From Pectobacterium peruviense (GTDB lineage: Bacteria; Pseudomonadota; Gammaproteobacteria; Enterobacterales; Enterobacteriaceae): a stretch of DNA of 64,000 nucleotides. The position numbers were made by a program, and so were the translations under genes. Shown piece by piece: positions 10,804 to 19,972 of this stretch. The notes below the pieces were generated by a model. It saw only the letters and a program-made list of their open reading frames with translations, did no database searches and had not been told where the DNA came from. The DNA lies in assembly GCF_002847345.1 (NCBI RefSeq), contig NZ_LXFV01000015.1, positions 1 through 64,000 of the forward strand. Reading direction: 5' to 3'. The number at the start of each line of letters is the position of its first letter. Position 1 is the stretch's first letter.

Positions 10804-11921
10804 ATATTGCCATCTGCCTGTATAAATATTTCCCTTTCGGCGGACTGCAACGTGACTTTTATAGTATTGCTCAAGCTTGCGTAAAGCTGGGGAATCAGGT
10901 CCGCGTCTATGTTTTATCATGGCAAGGTGAACAGCCAGATAACCTTGAGATTATTTTCGTTCCCGTGTCGGGCATGAGTAATAACCGACGAAATCAGCGT
11001 TATAGTGAATGGGTTCAACGCCATCTCCAACAGTATCCTGTCGATCGGATTGTTGGTTTTAATAAAATGCCAGCGCTAGATTTCTACTATGCCGCCGATG
11101 TTTGTTACGCAGAGAAAGTCGAGCAAGAGAAAGGGGCAATCTACCGCTTAATGCCACGTTACAGACATTATGCCTCCTTTGAAAAGGCAGTCTTTAAACG
11201 CGATAGCCACACAAAAATGCTGATGTTAACGCAGCGACAAATCGCAGATTTCAAGAAGCACTACAACACACAAGATGAACGCTTTTTTATTTTGCCACCA
11301 GGCATCGCTCTCGACAGAAAATACGACCGTCAAGCACCTGACGTTCGACAAACCTTTCGCCGCGCACAAGGTATCGACGACAACGCTATCTTCCTACTTC
11401 AGGTAGGATCTGATTTTAAACGTAAAGGTGTGGAACGCAGTATTCAGGCTATCGCGAGTCTACCTGACGGATTACGTCAGAAAGTCATTTTTTTCGTTGT
11501 CGGGCAAGATAAGCCGGAGCGCTATCTGTCATTGGCCAAGCAGTGTGGCATTGAAGATAACGTACGCTTCTTTTCAGGACGTGATGACATCCCTGATTTC
11601 ATGGCCGCAGCAGACCTGTTGATGCATCCAGCTTATCAGGAAGCTGCGGGAATTGTACTGCTTGAAGCGATAGCCGCTGGACTACCAGTGATGGTGACTG
11701 ACGTGTGTGGCTACGCGCCCTATATCGACAAGGCGCGGGCAGGGGCTGTTATCCCTTCACCTTATGCACAAACATCGTTGAATATGGCCCTACATGATGC
11801 TCTGAATCAGCCAGAAACATTACTGAAATGGGCTAACAACGCCCGTCATTTCGCCGATAGCGAAGATTTATACAGCCTGCCTGAAAAAGCAGCGATGCTG
11901 ATTTCAGGCAGTGATGAGTGA
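10800..11921 (+). CDS. waaG: LPS core glucosyltransferase I (WaaG)
   Basis: WaaG (GT4) transfers the first outer-core glucose from UDP-Glc to HepII. The N-terminus MNIAICLYKYFPFGGLQRDF and the GFNKMPALDFYYAADVCYAE block are characteristic. The C-terminal GT-B donor site shows QVGSDFKRKGVERSI and the E-x7-E motif within EAAGIVLLEAIAAGLPV. The length of 373 aa is normal. It is coupled to waaQ by a 4-base overlap, and waaP starts 9 bases after it, the standard enterobacterial order. Confidence 0.95.
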   Translation: MNIAICLYKYFPFGGLQRDFYSIAQACVKLGNQVRVYVLSWQGEQPDNLEIIFVPVSGMSNNRRNQRYSEWVQRHLQQYPVDRIVGFNKMPALDFYYAADVCYAEKVEQEKGAIYRLMPRYRHYASFEKAVFKRDSHTKMLMLTQRQIADFKKHYNTQDERFFILPPGIALDRKYDRQAPDVRQTFRRAQGIDDNAIFLLQVGSDFKRKGVERSIQAIASLPDGLRQKVIFFVVGQDKPERYLSLAKQCGIEDNVRFFSGRDDIPDFMAAADLLMHPAYQEAAGIVLLEAIAAGLPVMVTDVCGYAPYIDKARAGAVIPSPYAQTSLNMALHDALNQPETLLKWANNARHFADSEDLYSLPEKAAMLISGSDE

Positions 11922-11930
11922 ATAAACAGC

Positions 11931-12731
11931 ATGATTGAACTAAAAGAGCCGTTTGCATCGGAATGGAAAGATCGCGATCCCTTCGAAGAAGTTGAAAAAT
12001 TAGATGGCGACGTTTTTCGCGCATTGGAAAGTCGCCGGACGCTGCGTTTTGTACTGAAAGAAAAATCCTACTTCATCAAAATACATCGTGGCACCGCGCT
12101 CAAAGAAGCGTTGAAGAATTTGCTATCACTCAGACTGCCCGTACTCGGTGCCGATCGTGAATGGCAAGCCATCCATCGTCTGGCAGATCTGGGTGTAGAT
12201 ACCATGAAGGGTATTGGATTCGGCCAACGTGGGTTAAACCCACTACGACGTCATTCCTTCATCATTACCGAAGATCTTAACCCTTCGATTAGTCTGGAAG
12301 ACTATTGCGCAAACTGGCTGATTAATCCGCCTTCTGTGAAAGAAAAACGTCGCCTTATACGCCGCATTGCAGAAATGGTACGCGGCATGCATTCTAGCGG
12401 GATTAATCACCGTGATTGCTATATCTGCCATTTTTTACTGCATCTACCTTATCAGCCCACAGATACGCAATTTAAAATTTCAGTCATTGATTTACATCGG
12501 GCACAACTTCGCAATCGTGTTCCCCTGCGCTGGCGGAATAAGGACCTTATCGGTCTTTATTTTTCATCGCTTGATATTGGTTTAACCAAAAACGATTTAC
12601 TGTGGTTTTTAACGATCTATTTTGATCGGCAAACGTTGCGTACCACGCTGCAACACGAACAGCCTTTATTTCAACAAGCACGTGTAAAGGCAGAAAAGAT
12701 ACGCGTGCGAACGGAGCGTAAGGCATTGTAA
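11931..12731 (+). CDS. waaP: LPS core heptose(I) kinase (WaaP)
   Basis: WaaP phosphorylates HepI of the inner core, a modification important for outer membrane stability. The protein-kinase-like fold shows [15 protein letters not shown] with the ATP-binding lysine and the catalytic motif [13 protein letters not shown] with Asp162. [13 protein letters not shown] is the metal-binding Asp segment. At 266 aa it matches the family length. It is the third gene of the waaQ operon. Confidence 0.95.
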   Translation: MIELKEPFASEWKDRDPFEEVEKLDGDVFRALESRRTLRFVLKEKSYFIKIHRGTALKEALKNLLSLRLPVLGADREWQAIHRLADLGVDTMKGIGFGQRGLNPLRRHSFIITEDLNPSISLEDYCANWLINPPSVKEKRRLIRRIAEMVRGMHSSGINHRDCYICHFLLHLPYQPTDTQFKISVIDLHRAQLRNRVPLRWRNKDLIGLYFSSLDIGLTKNDLLWFLTIYFDRQTLRTTLQHEQPLFQQARVKAEKIRVRTERKAL

Positions 12732-12750
12732 TTCCTGCCTGATAACACTT

Positions 12751-13845
12751 ATGAACATATTATTTGTTGGTGAAGCCACTTCTGGGTTCGGCGGTATAGA
12801 AACCGTGCTGAAAAAAGTAACCGGCTTTCTTGAAAATGACGTCGAGACAAAAAACGACTACACACTATATTTTTTGTGTCGCGATGACCGCATGGACAAA
12901 GTATGGCTAGAAGGGAAAAAATTCGTTTGCCACCGTTCAAACATCAAGATTTCATTTCTACGTCGCCTGAGTCATTCCTGTGCGCTGGCACAGCATATTA
13001 AACAGAGCCAACCGGATGTCGTTATTGCCTTTGATTCACCTTCATGCCGTGTAGCCGCACAAGCCATTCGCGCAAGCAAGACCACCCCTCCGCTGGTCTC
13101 TTGGATACACTATTCGCTTGACCATAAAAAGCATTCAGAGCACGTGTTGGCTGCCAATTACCACCTAGCAATCAGTTCTGGCATCAAACAACAGTTGGTC
13201 GATCGGGGAGTTCCTGCCGATCGTGTTGCGGTCATTTTCAATCCAGTGACGCCACAAACCACAGTGATACCCCGTCCCGCCGAGGCAGAAAAAGCCGTGT
13301 TTATCTATGTCGGACGGCTTAAATTTGAAGGGCAAAAACGCCTCAAAGATATGTTGGATGCTTTTTCTGGGCTGACAGGCGATTGGGAATGCCATTTTAT
13401 TGGCGATGGCTCAGACGCCCAGGCGTGTCAGGAGTATGCTAAAAAATTGGGCATTGCCGCACACGTCCACTGGCACGGCTGGCAGGCAGCACCATGGGAA
13501 TATGTACAACATAATATTAAAAATGTTTCCGCGTTCGTCATGAGCTCTGCCTTTGAGGGGCTACCCATGACGTTACTTGAGGCCATGTCTTACGGCATCT
13601 ATTGTGTTAGCAGTGATTGCCCTTCTGGGCCGAGAGATATCATCAGGAATAGCGTCAATGGGCAACTTTATCAACCTGGTGATACGACCACACTGCGGAG
13701 TAGTTTGCAGGGCGTGGTCAATAGACAGCCTTTACTGGATGCGAAACAAATCTCAGTGTCCATTCACCGTTTCTATGATGAAACCTATTACAAAGAAATG
13801 AAAGCAGTTATCAATGCCGCCATTCACCACCAAGTGATGGAATAA
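12751..13845 (+). CDS. Outer-core GT4 glycosyltransferase, WaaB-like
   Basis: This is a GT4 glycosyltransferase resembling WaaB, which adds a 1,6-linked galactose branch to the first core glucose in E. coli. Similarities include the GEATSGFGGIETVLKKV start, DRMDKVWLEGKKF and FLRRLSHSCALAQHI. The donor site shows YVGRLKFEGQKRLKDML and the acidic motif SSAFEGLPMTLLEAMSYG. The 364-residue length fits. The acceptor and the sugar (galactose or glucose) cannot be fixed from sequence, so no symbol is given. It lies 19 bases after waaP and before two GT8 genes. Confidence 0.85.
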   Translation: MNILFVGEATSGFGGIETVLKKVTGFLENDVETKNDYTLYFLCRDDRMDKVWLEGKKFVCHRSNIKISFLRRLSHSCALAQHIKQSQPDVVIAFDSPSCRVAAQAIRASKTTPPLVSWIHYSLDHKKHSEHVLAANYHLAISSGIKQQLVDRGVPADRVAVIFNPVTPQTTVIPRPAEAEKAVFIYVGRLKFEGQKRLKDMLDAFSGLTGDWECHFIGDGSDAQACQEYAKKLGIAAHVHWHGWQAAPWEYVQHNIKNVSAFVMSSAFEGLPMTLLEAMSYGIYCVSSDCPSGPRDIIRNSVNGQLYQPGDTTTLRSSLQGVVNRQPLLDAKQISVSIHRFYDETYYKEMKAVINAAIHHQVME

Positions 13846-13863
13846 TCACCTACTGGATTTCTT

Positions 13864-14886
13864 ATGTATTTCAAAAAAGAAGATGTCATAACAGAAACGC
13901 TCTGTTTCTCATATATTCCGGTGGACCCCGAAAAAAATCCATTGAATATTGCATTTGGCACCGATAAAAATTTTCTATTTGGCTGTGCGATTGCGATTAC
14001 TTCAATACTGATTAAAAACCCTGAGCAGCGGCTGGCGTTTCACATATTTACCGACACATTAAACGAAGATAGCAGAAAACGTTTTCAAGCACTCGCCGAG
14101 CAATACCACACCACCATTACCTTATATAACGTTAACTGTGAGTGGCTTAAACGTCTACCTAGCACCAAGAATTGGTCGTACGCTATTTATTTTCGCTTTC
14201 TCGTTACTGACTATTTTTATCAACAACTCGATAAGATTATCTATCTTGATTCAGACATTGTGTGCAACGGTTCCCTACAAGAACTCGCTACGCTTGATAT
14301 CGGCGAAAATATTGTTGCTGCCGTCGCCGAAGGAGAAAGTCAGTGGTGGGGAAAATGTGCACAGCGTCTGGAAACACCAGGTATTAGAAATGGCTATTTT
14401 AACTCTGGTTTCCTACTCATTAATCTGGCTAGCTGGCATAAGCATGATGTTACAACCAAAACAATGACCATGTTATCAGATCCCCAAATCGCAAATAGGA
14501 TCTCTTATCCGGATCAAGACATCCTAAATATGCTTTTACCGGGTTATATTCAGTTTCTGGATAAAAAATATAACATACAGTTTAGCCTTAATTATGAGTT
14601 AAAGTGCAAAACGGGCGAAACCTATCCGCACCCCATAACGGACTCGACAGTTTTTATCCATTATATTGGGCCAACTAAACCTTGGCATGAATGGGCACAG
14701 TATCCTAGCTCACGTTATTTTTATAGTGCTAAGGAGTCTTCGCCATGGAAAGATGTTCCACTGGAAAAAGCCACGTCGACTAATCAACTCCGTTACAGTG
14801 CAAAGCATGAAATGCATAAAATAAATATACTAAAAAGTATAAAGCATTACATGCTATATTTTATAAAAAAAACAAACAGAGAATAA
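13864..14886 (+). CDS. GT8 LPS core glycosyltransferase (WaaO/RfaI-like)
   Basis: This retaining GT8 glycosyltransferase is of the LPS 1,3-glucosyl/galactosyltransferase type. The GT8 fold is shown by NIAFGTDKNFLFGCAIAITS, FHIFTDTLNEDS, the DXD metal site YLDSDIVCNGSL and GYFNSGFLLINLASW. The C-terminal HYIGPTKPWHEW is the HxGxxKPW signature. By position after the WaaB-like gene it probably adds the second outer-core hexose, as WaaO/WaaI does. The next gene is a divergent paralogue starting only 1 base after the stop, so the pair probably arose by duplication. GC content starts to fall within this gene. Confidence 0.9.
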   Translation: MYFKKEDVITETLCFSYIPVDPEKNPLNIAFGTDKNFLFGCAIAITSILIKNPEQRLAFHIFTDTLNEDSRKRFQALAEQYHTTITLYNVNCEWLKRLPSTKNWSYAIYFRFLVTDYFYQQLDKIIYLDSDIVCNGSLQELATLDIGENIVAAVAEGESQWWGKCAQRLETPGIRNGYFNSGFLLINLASWHKHDVTTKTMTMLSDPQIANRISYPDQDILNMLLPGYIQFLDKKYNIQFSLNYELKCKTGETYPHPITDSTVFIHYIGPTKPWHEWAQYPSSRYFYSAKESSPWKDVPLEKATSTNQLRYSAKHEMHKINILKSIKHYMLYFIKKTNRE

Positions 14887-14887
14887 C

Positions 14888-15889
14888 ATGAAATTTAAAA
14901 TCGAAAACATTATTTTAAATAAAATATCCATTAACGAGAAAAATATTTACTCAGACTGTTTTTTCGACGTTTCATATGGCGTAGATAGGAATTTTTTATT
15001 TGGCGCAGCCATTTCAATTACATCATTGATTATTAACAATAAAAAAATTAACTTCAGATTTCATATATTTACGGATTACATCGATGATGATTATATTGAA
15101 AGAGCAAGGGAGTTAAGTAAGAAATTTAATACTATAATAGAAATTTACCTAATTGATGCGAGCTATCTTAAAGAGTTACCAAGTAAAAAATGGCCACTTG
15201 CAACATATTTTAGATTTATAATTTTTAAATTACTTAGCAGTACGATATCTAAACTTCTTTATCTCGATGCAGATATTATTTGCAAAGGTTCTGTTAATGA
15301 ACTTTTAAAAATAAACCTAGATAATAAATTTGCATGCGTCGTTCCAGACATTGAGCCAATGCAAGCTCTAGCGGCAGAGAGACTTGGGGTGGAAGAAATA
15401 AATGGATTATATTTCAATGCTGGTTTTATATATATAAACCTAGCAGAATGGGAAACACATAGACTTACAGAAAAAGCGATATCGCTGTTATCTGACCCTA
15501 TAAAAGGGAAAAATTTAAAATATCAAGATCAAGACGTATTGAATCTATTTTTCTTAAAAAGAACAATTATCTTACCACGCAAATTTAATTGTATTTATTC
15601 AATTAAAAGTGAGCTAAAAGATAGAACACATCAAAAATATAAGGAAATAATCACAGAGAAAAGTATATTCATTCATTATGTAGGTGCCACTAAACCTTGG
15701 CATAGTTGGAGTACATATCCTTCAACATACTTTTTTCAAAAAGCACATATAGAGTCCACATGGGACAATGTGCCGTTACTTGAACCAACAACAGCATTAC
15801 AATGGAAGAAAAAATCAAAGCATGAGTTTAAAAAATTCAACTTTTTAAAAGGGATATTGAGTAGAGTAAATTATTATCTTTTTAAATAA
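14888..15889 (+). CDS. GT8 LPS core glycosyltransferase (WaaJ/R-like paralogue)
   Basis: This second GT8 enzyme has the same layout as its upstream neighbour: VSYGVDRNFLFGAAISIT, FHIFTDYIDDDYI, the DXD site YLDADIICKGSVNEL, FNAGFIYINLAEW and HYVGATKPWHSW. It probably extends the outer core by one more hexose (WaaJ/WaaR role). The gene is much more AT-rich than waaQ-waaP, with many Ile/Asn/Lys codons ending in A or T. That suggests the distal core genes were acquired separately. Substrate specificity cannot be read from sequence. Confidence 0.88.
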   Translation: MKFKIENIILNKISINEKNIYSDCFFDVSYGVDRNFLFGAAISITSLIINNKKINFRFHIFTDYIDDDYIERARELSKKFNTIIEIYLIDASYLKELPSKKWPLATYFRFIIFKLLSSTISKLLYLDADIICKGSVNELLKINLDNKFACVVPDIEPMQALAAERLGVEEINGLYFNAGFIYINLAEWETHRLTEKAISLLSDPIKGKNLKYQDQDVLNLFFLKRTIILPRKFNCIYSIKSELKDRTHQKYKEIITEKSIFIHYVGATKPWHSWSTYPSTYFFQKAHIESTWDNVPLLEPTTALQWKKKSKHEFKKFNFLKGILSRVNYYLFK

Positions 15890-15900
15890 AAGGAAAATAT

Positions 15901-16884
15901 ATGAAAGTATTTTTTATAGAATGGAATGCAAGCTATGAAAAATTGATGATTAAAAATTTAAAAAATGAACATGCCGTTATAGAAATCAATAATGCTATGA
16001 AGCATTTCACAAAAAAAAATATAAAATTAAAAAAAATTGGCATTAACTCTTGGTTTGTTAAAATCCATGTTTTTCTAAAATTAAGAAAAATAAAAAAAGA
16101 CGATCTTTTAATTTGCAATGGATACAGTATTTTAGGTTTTTTAGATTTAATAAAAGAAATAAAATGTAAGAAAGCACTAGTTATTCGAGATACAATGATT
16201 CATCTTGAAAATGAAATGATATATAGAAAAAAATGGCTTATGTTGGGGAATGGATTTATAAATGAGGTCAAAGCGCATTTTGATAAAATTTATAGCTTTG
16301 ATCCGAGTGATTGTCAAAAATATAACTTAATCTATTTGAATCAGTTCTTACCATTTACATACTCCAATATAATAAACATAAGGAACAACCCTTCGTTATT
16401 GATTGAGAAAAAAAATAGAAATTGTTTCTTTGTCGGTGAGTACAGAACGGATAGAGAACAACATTTAAAATCAATAGCTTTATTGTTGAAAAAAAACGAA
16501 TACATCCCAGACTTTTATCTTATTGATAGAAAAAATGAGGGGGGGAATTATTTCAATGGGAAACAGTTAAGCTATGAAGAAAATATAAACAAGGTTATTT
16601 CTTCGGAAATAATAGTAGAAATCAATCACAAAGGGCAAGATGGATTGACATTAAGAACTATAGAAGCTATTGCGTTTAATAAAAAAATAATAACAAATAA
16701 TATTAAAGTAATGGACTATGATTTTTACACGCCAAATAGATTTTTTATATTAGACTATGATACCGAAGATAATTTCTATACTTTTATTTCTTGTAAAATA
16801 GAAGAGGAAGAAATTGAGATAATAAAAAAATACACAGCAGAGTATATGCTCCAGAATATTAAAAGAGATTTCAACTTATTTTAA
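15901..16884 (+). CDS. Putative late LPS core glycosyltransferase, family not recognised
   Basis: I do not recognise this 327-residue Lys/Ile/Asn-rich protein by name. It has no signal peptide or membrane segment. The N-terminal half has short hydrophobic strands ([32 protein letters not shown]). The C-terminal half has [16 protein letters not shown], then [29 protein letters not shown]. This last pattern, a conserved acidic residue next to a Gly-Leu-(T/S)-Leu-Arg-(T/S)-xEA block, recurs in uncharacterised GT-B-like proteins of surface polysaccharide loci. Its position between GT8 genes and an acyltransferase supports a cytoplasmic sugar-transfer role in the outer core. Very low GC suggests recent acquisition. 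Confidence 0.6.
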   Translation: MKVFFIEWNASYEKLMIKNLKNEHAVIEINNAMKHFTKKNIKLKKIGINSWFVKIHVFLKLRKIKKDDLLICNGYSILGFLDLIKEIKCKKALVIRDTMIHLENEMIYRKKWLMLGNGFINEVKAHFDKIYSFDPSDCQKYNLIYLNQFLPFTYSNIINIRNNPSLLIEKKNRNCFFVGEYRTDREQHLKSIALLLKKNEYIPDFYLIDRKNEGGNYFNGKQLSYEENINKVISSEIIVEINHKGQDGLTLRTIEAIAFNKKIITNNIKVMDYDFYTPNRFFILDYDTEDNFYTFISCKIEEEEIEIIKKYTAEYMLQNIKRDFNLF

Positions 16885-16924
16885 CATCCTATTAATAACA
16901 TTCAGATACATTGAGATAAAAAAG

Positions 16925-17698
16925 ATGAGTTATCCATTTACATTTAGATGGACAAAAAAACACGAGAGATTTTGTATATCTGAAAACATATTCCTTGATT
17001 CTATATTTAGAATAAAAAATGTTTACAAGAAAAGAAACTTTCTATTACTAAGACCCGGTAAAAAAATAACATTAACTTGTGATATCTTCGCTGAGGCATA
17101 CGCAACTATGCCACATAAAAGTTTTTGCTCAATAGGTGCTTATTCATATAGCAGCAGCGCTTTTCCGAATGAAATGTCGATTGGTAGATTTTGTAGCATT
17201 GCTTCAAAAGTGACTATCATGGGAACCATGCATCCAACCGACAGATTCACAACAAGCCCATTAACATACAATAAAGAATTTTCAAAAATACTGAAACTAG
17301 AAAATGAAAATGATATACATAAATTTAATGAAAATTTACCGCTTCCAACTATCGGACATGATGTTTGGATTGGAGAGAATGTCGTTCTAAAAGGAGGTAT
17401 TACAATTGGACACGGTGCTATCGTCGGCGCGAATGCAGTTGTTACAAAAGATGTACCACCTTATGCTGTAGTTATCGGAGTACCCGCTAAAGTTATTAGG
17501 TTCAGATTTAACAATGATATAATAGAAAAATTGTTATCTTTAGCATGGTGGGAATACCAGTATACCGACATTCCATTTAGGCATCTTCATAATATTAACG
17601 ATTTTGTTTTTTCACTAGAGAGCAAAATAGAAAACAAAGAGATACATAAAAAAACCTATACTAGGATAAACTTATCCGAAGAATTTATGAATTTATGA
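16925..17698 (+). CDS. Hexapeptide-repeat (LbH) acetyltransferase, CatB/xenobiotic type
   Basis: This is a left-handed beta-helix acyltransferase. Hexapeptide repeats run through [79 protein letters not shown]. The [11 protein letters not shown] insert carries the likely catalytic His region of the CatB/Vat branch. The C-terminal tail after the helix ([12 protein letters not shown]) is typical. In this LPS locus it probably O- or N-acetylates a core sugar or its precursor. The N-terminal about 60 residues are not recognised. The gene is AT-rich like its neighbours. Confidence 0.85.
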   Translation: MSYPFTFRWTKKHERFCISENIFLDSIFRIKNVYKKRNFLLLRPGKKITLTCDIFAEAYATMPHKSFCSIGAYSYSSSAFPNEMSIGRFCSIASKVTIMGTMHPTDRFTTSPLTYNKEFSKILKLENENDIHKFNENLPLPTIGHDVWIGENVVLKGGITIGHGAIVGANAVVTKDVPPYAVVIGVPAKVIRFRFNNDIIEKLLSLAWWEYQYTDIPFRHLHNINDFVFSLESKIENKEIHKKTYTRINLSEEFMNL

Positions 17699-17740
17699 AT
17701 TTATTTTTTGAAAATAAAAATCAGCGGTAGATTGGTTCCT

Positions 17741-17766
17741 CTGTAGTCGGCACCTGCAGACTACAG
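17741..17766. terminator. Inverted repeat, possible terminator after the acyltransferase
   Basis: CTGTAGTC and GACTACAG form a perfect 8-base stem around a 10-base loop in the 122-base gap between the acyltransferase and the IMPase-like gene. No run of T follows, so termination is uncertain. It may instead be a boundary feature of the AT-rich cassette that starts next. Confidence 0.35.
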
Positions 17767-17820
17767 GCTTTCCTAATATTCCCCTAACACTTATCATAAG
17801 AAACTTAATAAGGATATAAT

Positions 17821-18513
17821 GTGGAAATTGAAATAAGAAATTTATTAGATGAATGTGCCGATATCGTAACAAATAACTTATCTGAAATTAAAAGATTACG
17901 TTATAAAATAAAATATAAAAAAGATAATAGTCCGGTAACAGAAGCAGATCGATTTATTGAAAATTACATTTCTGAATGGCTGAAAAATAAGTTACCAAAC
18001 CTCACATTTGTAGGTGAAGAAAGTTTTGATTTCAGGACTCAAAAATATGATGGCTACGTTGCACTGCTCGACCCTATTGATGGTACAGAGAATTTTTGTT
18101 CTGGCCTAAAAGAATGGGGGACATCACTAGGAATATGGAGGGATGGCAAACACCTTGGCAGTATGCTGATGATGCCAGAATTAAACGAAAAACTTGTTAC
18201 AGGGGATAAAATCCCTTATTTAAATTCACGAATTACTGGGTTTTCTTCATCATTTCATGAAGACATACCAAAAGGTATGTGCCTAGCAGAAGAATACAGA
18301 GTGACAGGTTGCGCGGTTTATAATTTATACAACGTAGCAAGGGGCGCATTTAAGCGCTTTATTAATCCTAAAGGTGCTTACACTTGGGATTTATTACCTG
18401 GATTGATGATTGCACTTGAACATAACTGTGAGATTAAAGTAAACGATGAGCCATTCCATGGGCAATTTCTTGAGCCAACTAAAAAATATCGCGTCGACAT
18501 ACAGCACCAATAA
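17821..18513 (+). CDS. Inositol-monophosphatase-family sugar phosphatase
   Basis: This Mg2+-dependent phosphatase belongs to the IMPase/SuhB/CysQ family. The metal site is intact: the first Glu in VGEESFDF, the DPIDGTENFCSG motif, and the distal Asp in YTWDLLPG. SPVTEADRFIENYI is the helical region before it. Start is GTG at 17821 with AAGGAT upstream. At 230 aa it is shorter than SuhB (about 267) but carries all catalytic motifs. Its last 68 bases overlap the start of the NeuB-like gene in another frame. Context suggests it dephosphorylates a sugar phosphate made by the neighbouring synthase; that is an inference. Confidence 0.82.
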   Translation: MEIEIRNLLDECADIVTNNLSEIKRLRYKIKYKKDNSPVTEADRFIENYISEWLKNKLPNLTFVGEESFDFRTQKYDGYVALLDPIDGTENFCSGLKEWGTSLGIWRDGKHLGSMLMMPELNEKLVTGDKIPYLNSRITGFSSSFHEDIPKGMCLAEEYRVTGCAVYNLYNVARGAFKRFINPKGAYTWDLLPGLMIALEHNCEIKVNDEPFHGQFLEPTKKYRVDIQHQ

Positions 18514-19972
18514 TATTTTCATTTTGGGTAAAGGCCCTTCTGCAGATCTCGTCCGCCCAGAAATTTATGCTGGATCATTAGTTATTGGCGTAAATGATTC
18601 TGAACGTATTGCGCCAACTGATATTACTATTTTCCATGAGAATTGGGTGGCAGCAGGGCTACAAGAAGGTGGATTCCGCTCTCAACTATACATCACCTCG
18701 ATGCGTGACTTCTCCCCGAAAAACAGGACGATTGTACACGCACCATATATTCCATTGACGCAGGAATCCTCAGAGTTAATTATGCAGCGTCTAATGAGTC
18801 ATGAACTGTATATCGAAGATATGCTGTTTATGACCGCGCTAAAAGTAGCTCGTAATGTAGCAGATATTCGAGGAAAACCTCAAAATGTTTACATGATCGG
18901 GTTTGATTTTGACCCTAATGCTGGATACAGTAAACAACTTGGCCATGATTATTCGCCATATCGCGAAGAAGAAAAAACCATTAGAATATCATTACAAGAG
19001 TTTTATTTTATTAATGCATTATATTTTCTACGCGATACCAATATTTCCGTCAACCATGTTGGAAAACGCGGATTTAGCTCACTAACACCAGATGAAATGA
19101 ACCAAACGGTAGAACGCAAGGTTCAAGGAAAAAATAAGTATGATGTATCGATTGTTGCTGAACTAACAACGAATCATTTCGGTGATCGCCTTCGTTTGGA
19201 GAGAATGATAAGAGCGAGTAAAGCGGCCGGAGCTGACTTTATTAAATTACAAAAAAGGGATGTTAATAGTTTTTATACTAAAGAGCAGTTGAAATCGAAG
19301 TATATTTCACCATTTGGTAAAACATTTTCTGATTATCGACACCACTTAGAACTGAGTAAAGATGATTTTGAATTCGTTAATAATTTGTGTAAAGATCTCA
19401 ATATAAACTGGTTTGCTTCTGTTTTAGATAAAGCATCGTTTCAGTTCATGATGGATATTGGCTTATCAATGGTAAAATTACCATCGACAATTTCAGAGCA
19501 TACTGATTACCTCACTTATGTTGCCAATAATTATAGAGGTTCGGTCGTTTTATCAACGGGAATGACTGACAGTAAATATGAGAGATTTATAACAGAAACA
19601 TTTATTCATTGCGAAAATTTATATCTATTGCAATGCAACTCTGCTTATCCAACCCCACTTGAAGATTGTAATATCGCAGTTGTGAGACATTATCATGAGC
19701 TTTCCAAGGCAGATCCTCGCATCATTCCAGGTTACTCAAGCCATGACTTCGGATGGAAAGCGTCTGCTTTAGCGGTTGCAGCTGGGGCAAAGATGGTAGA
19801 AAAACATGTTAAGCTTGGGAATACGGAATGGGCACACTTTGATGCAGTAGCTATTGATTTAACCACTTCAGCATTCAAAGAATATGTTGATCAAATTCGG
19901 GATGCAGAAACAATATTAGGTTCTAGTGAGAAAAAGGTGAATGAAAGTGAACATCATAAATATAGAAAATAA
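18446..19972 (+). CDS. Two-domain protein: Rossmann-like N-terminal domain fused to NeuB-type nonulosonate synthase
   Basis: This 508-residue protein has two parts. Residues about 230-500 are a NeuB-family synthase: VSIVAELTTNHFGDRLR, AAGADFIKLQKRD, SVLDKASFQFMMDIG, MVKLPSTISEH, LSTGMTDSKYE, LLQCNSAYPTPLEDCN and GYSSHDFGWKASALAVAAGA. These are the PEP-condensing barrel motifs of sialic/legionaminic acid synthases. The usual C-terminal antifreeze-like domain is missing. Residues 1-225 contain NIFILGKGPSADLV, LVIGVNDSERI and VYMIGFDFDPNAGYSKQLGHDY, ending in a VNHVGKRGFSSL strand. This layout resembles DUF115/MptE-like or GT42 sialyltransferase-like Rossmann folds. The fusion is unusual; the N-terminal role is unknown. 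It overlaps the IMPase gene by 68 bases and the cytidylyltransferase by 32. Confidence 0.8.
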   Translation: MSHSMGNFLSQLKNIASTYSTNNIFILGKGPSADLVRPEIYAGSLVIGVNDSERIAPTDITIFHENWVAAGLQEGGFRSQLYITSMRDFSPKNRTIVHAPYIPLTQESSELIMQRLMSHELYIEDMLFMTALKVARNVADIRGKPQNVYMIGFDFDPNAGYSKQLGHDYSPYREEEKTIRISLQEFYFINALYFLRDTNISVNHVGKRGFSSLTPDEMNQTVERKVQGKNKYDVSIVAELTTNHFGDRLRLERMIRASKAAGADFIKLQKRDVNSFYTKEQLKSKYISPFGKTFSDYRHHLELSKDDFEFVNNLCKDLNINWFASVLDKASFQFMMDIGLSMVKLPSTISEHTDYLTYVANNYRGSVVLSTGMTDSKYERFITETFIHCENLYLLQCNSAYPTPLEDCNIAVVRHYHELSKADPRIIPGYSSHDFGWKASALAVAAGAKMVEKHVKLGNTEWAHFDAVAIDLTTSAFKEYVDQIRDAETILGSSEKKVNESEHHKYRK

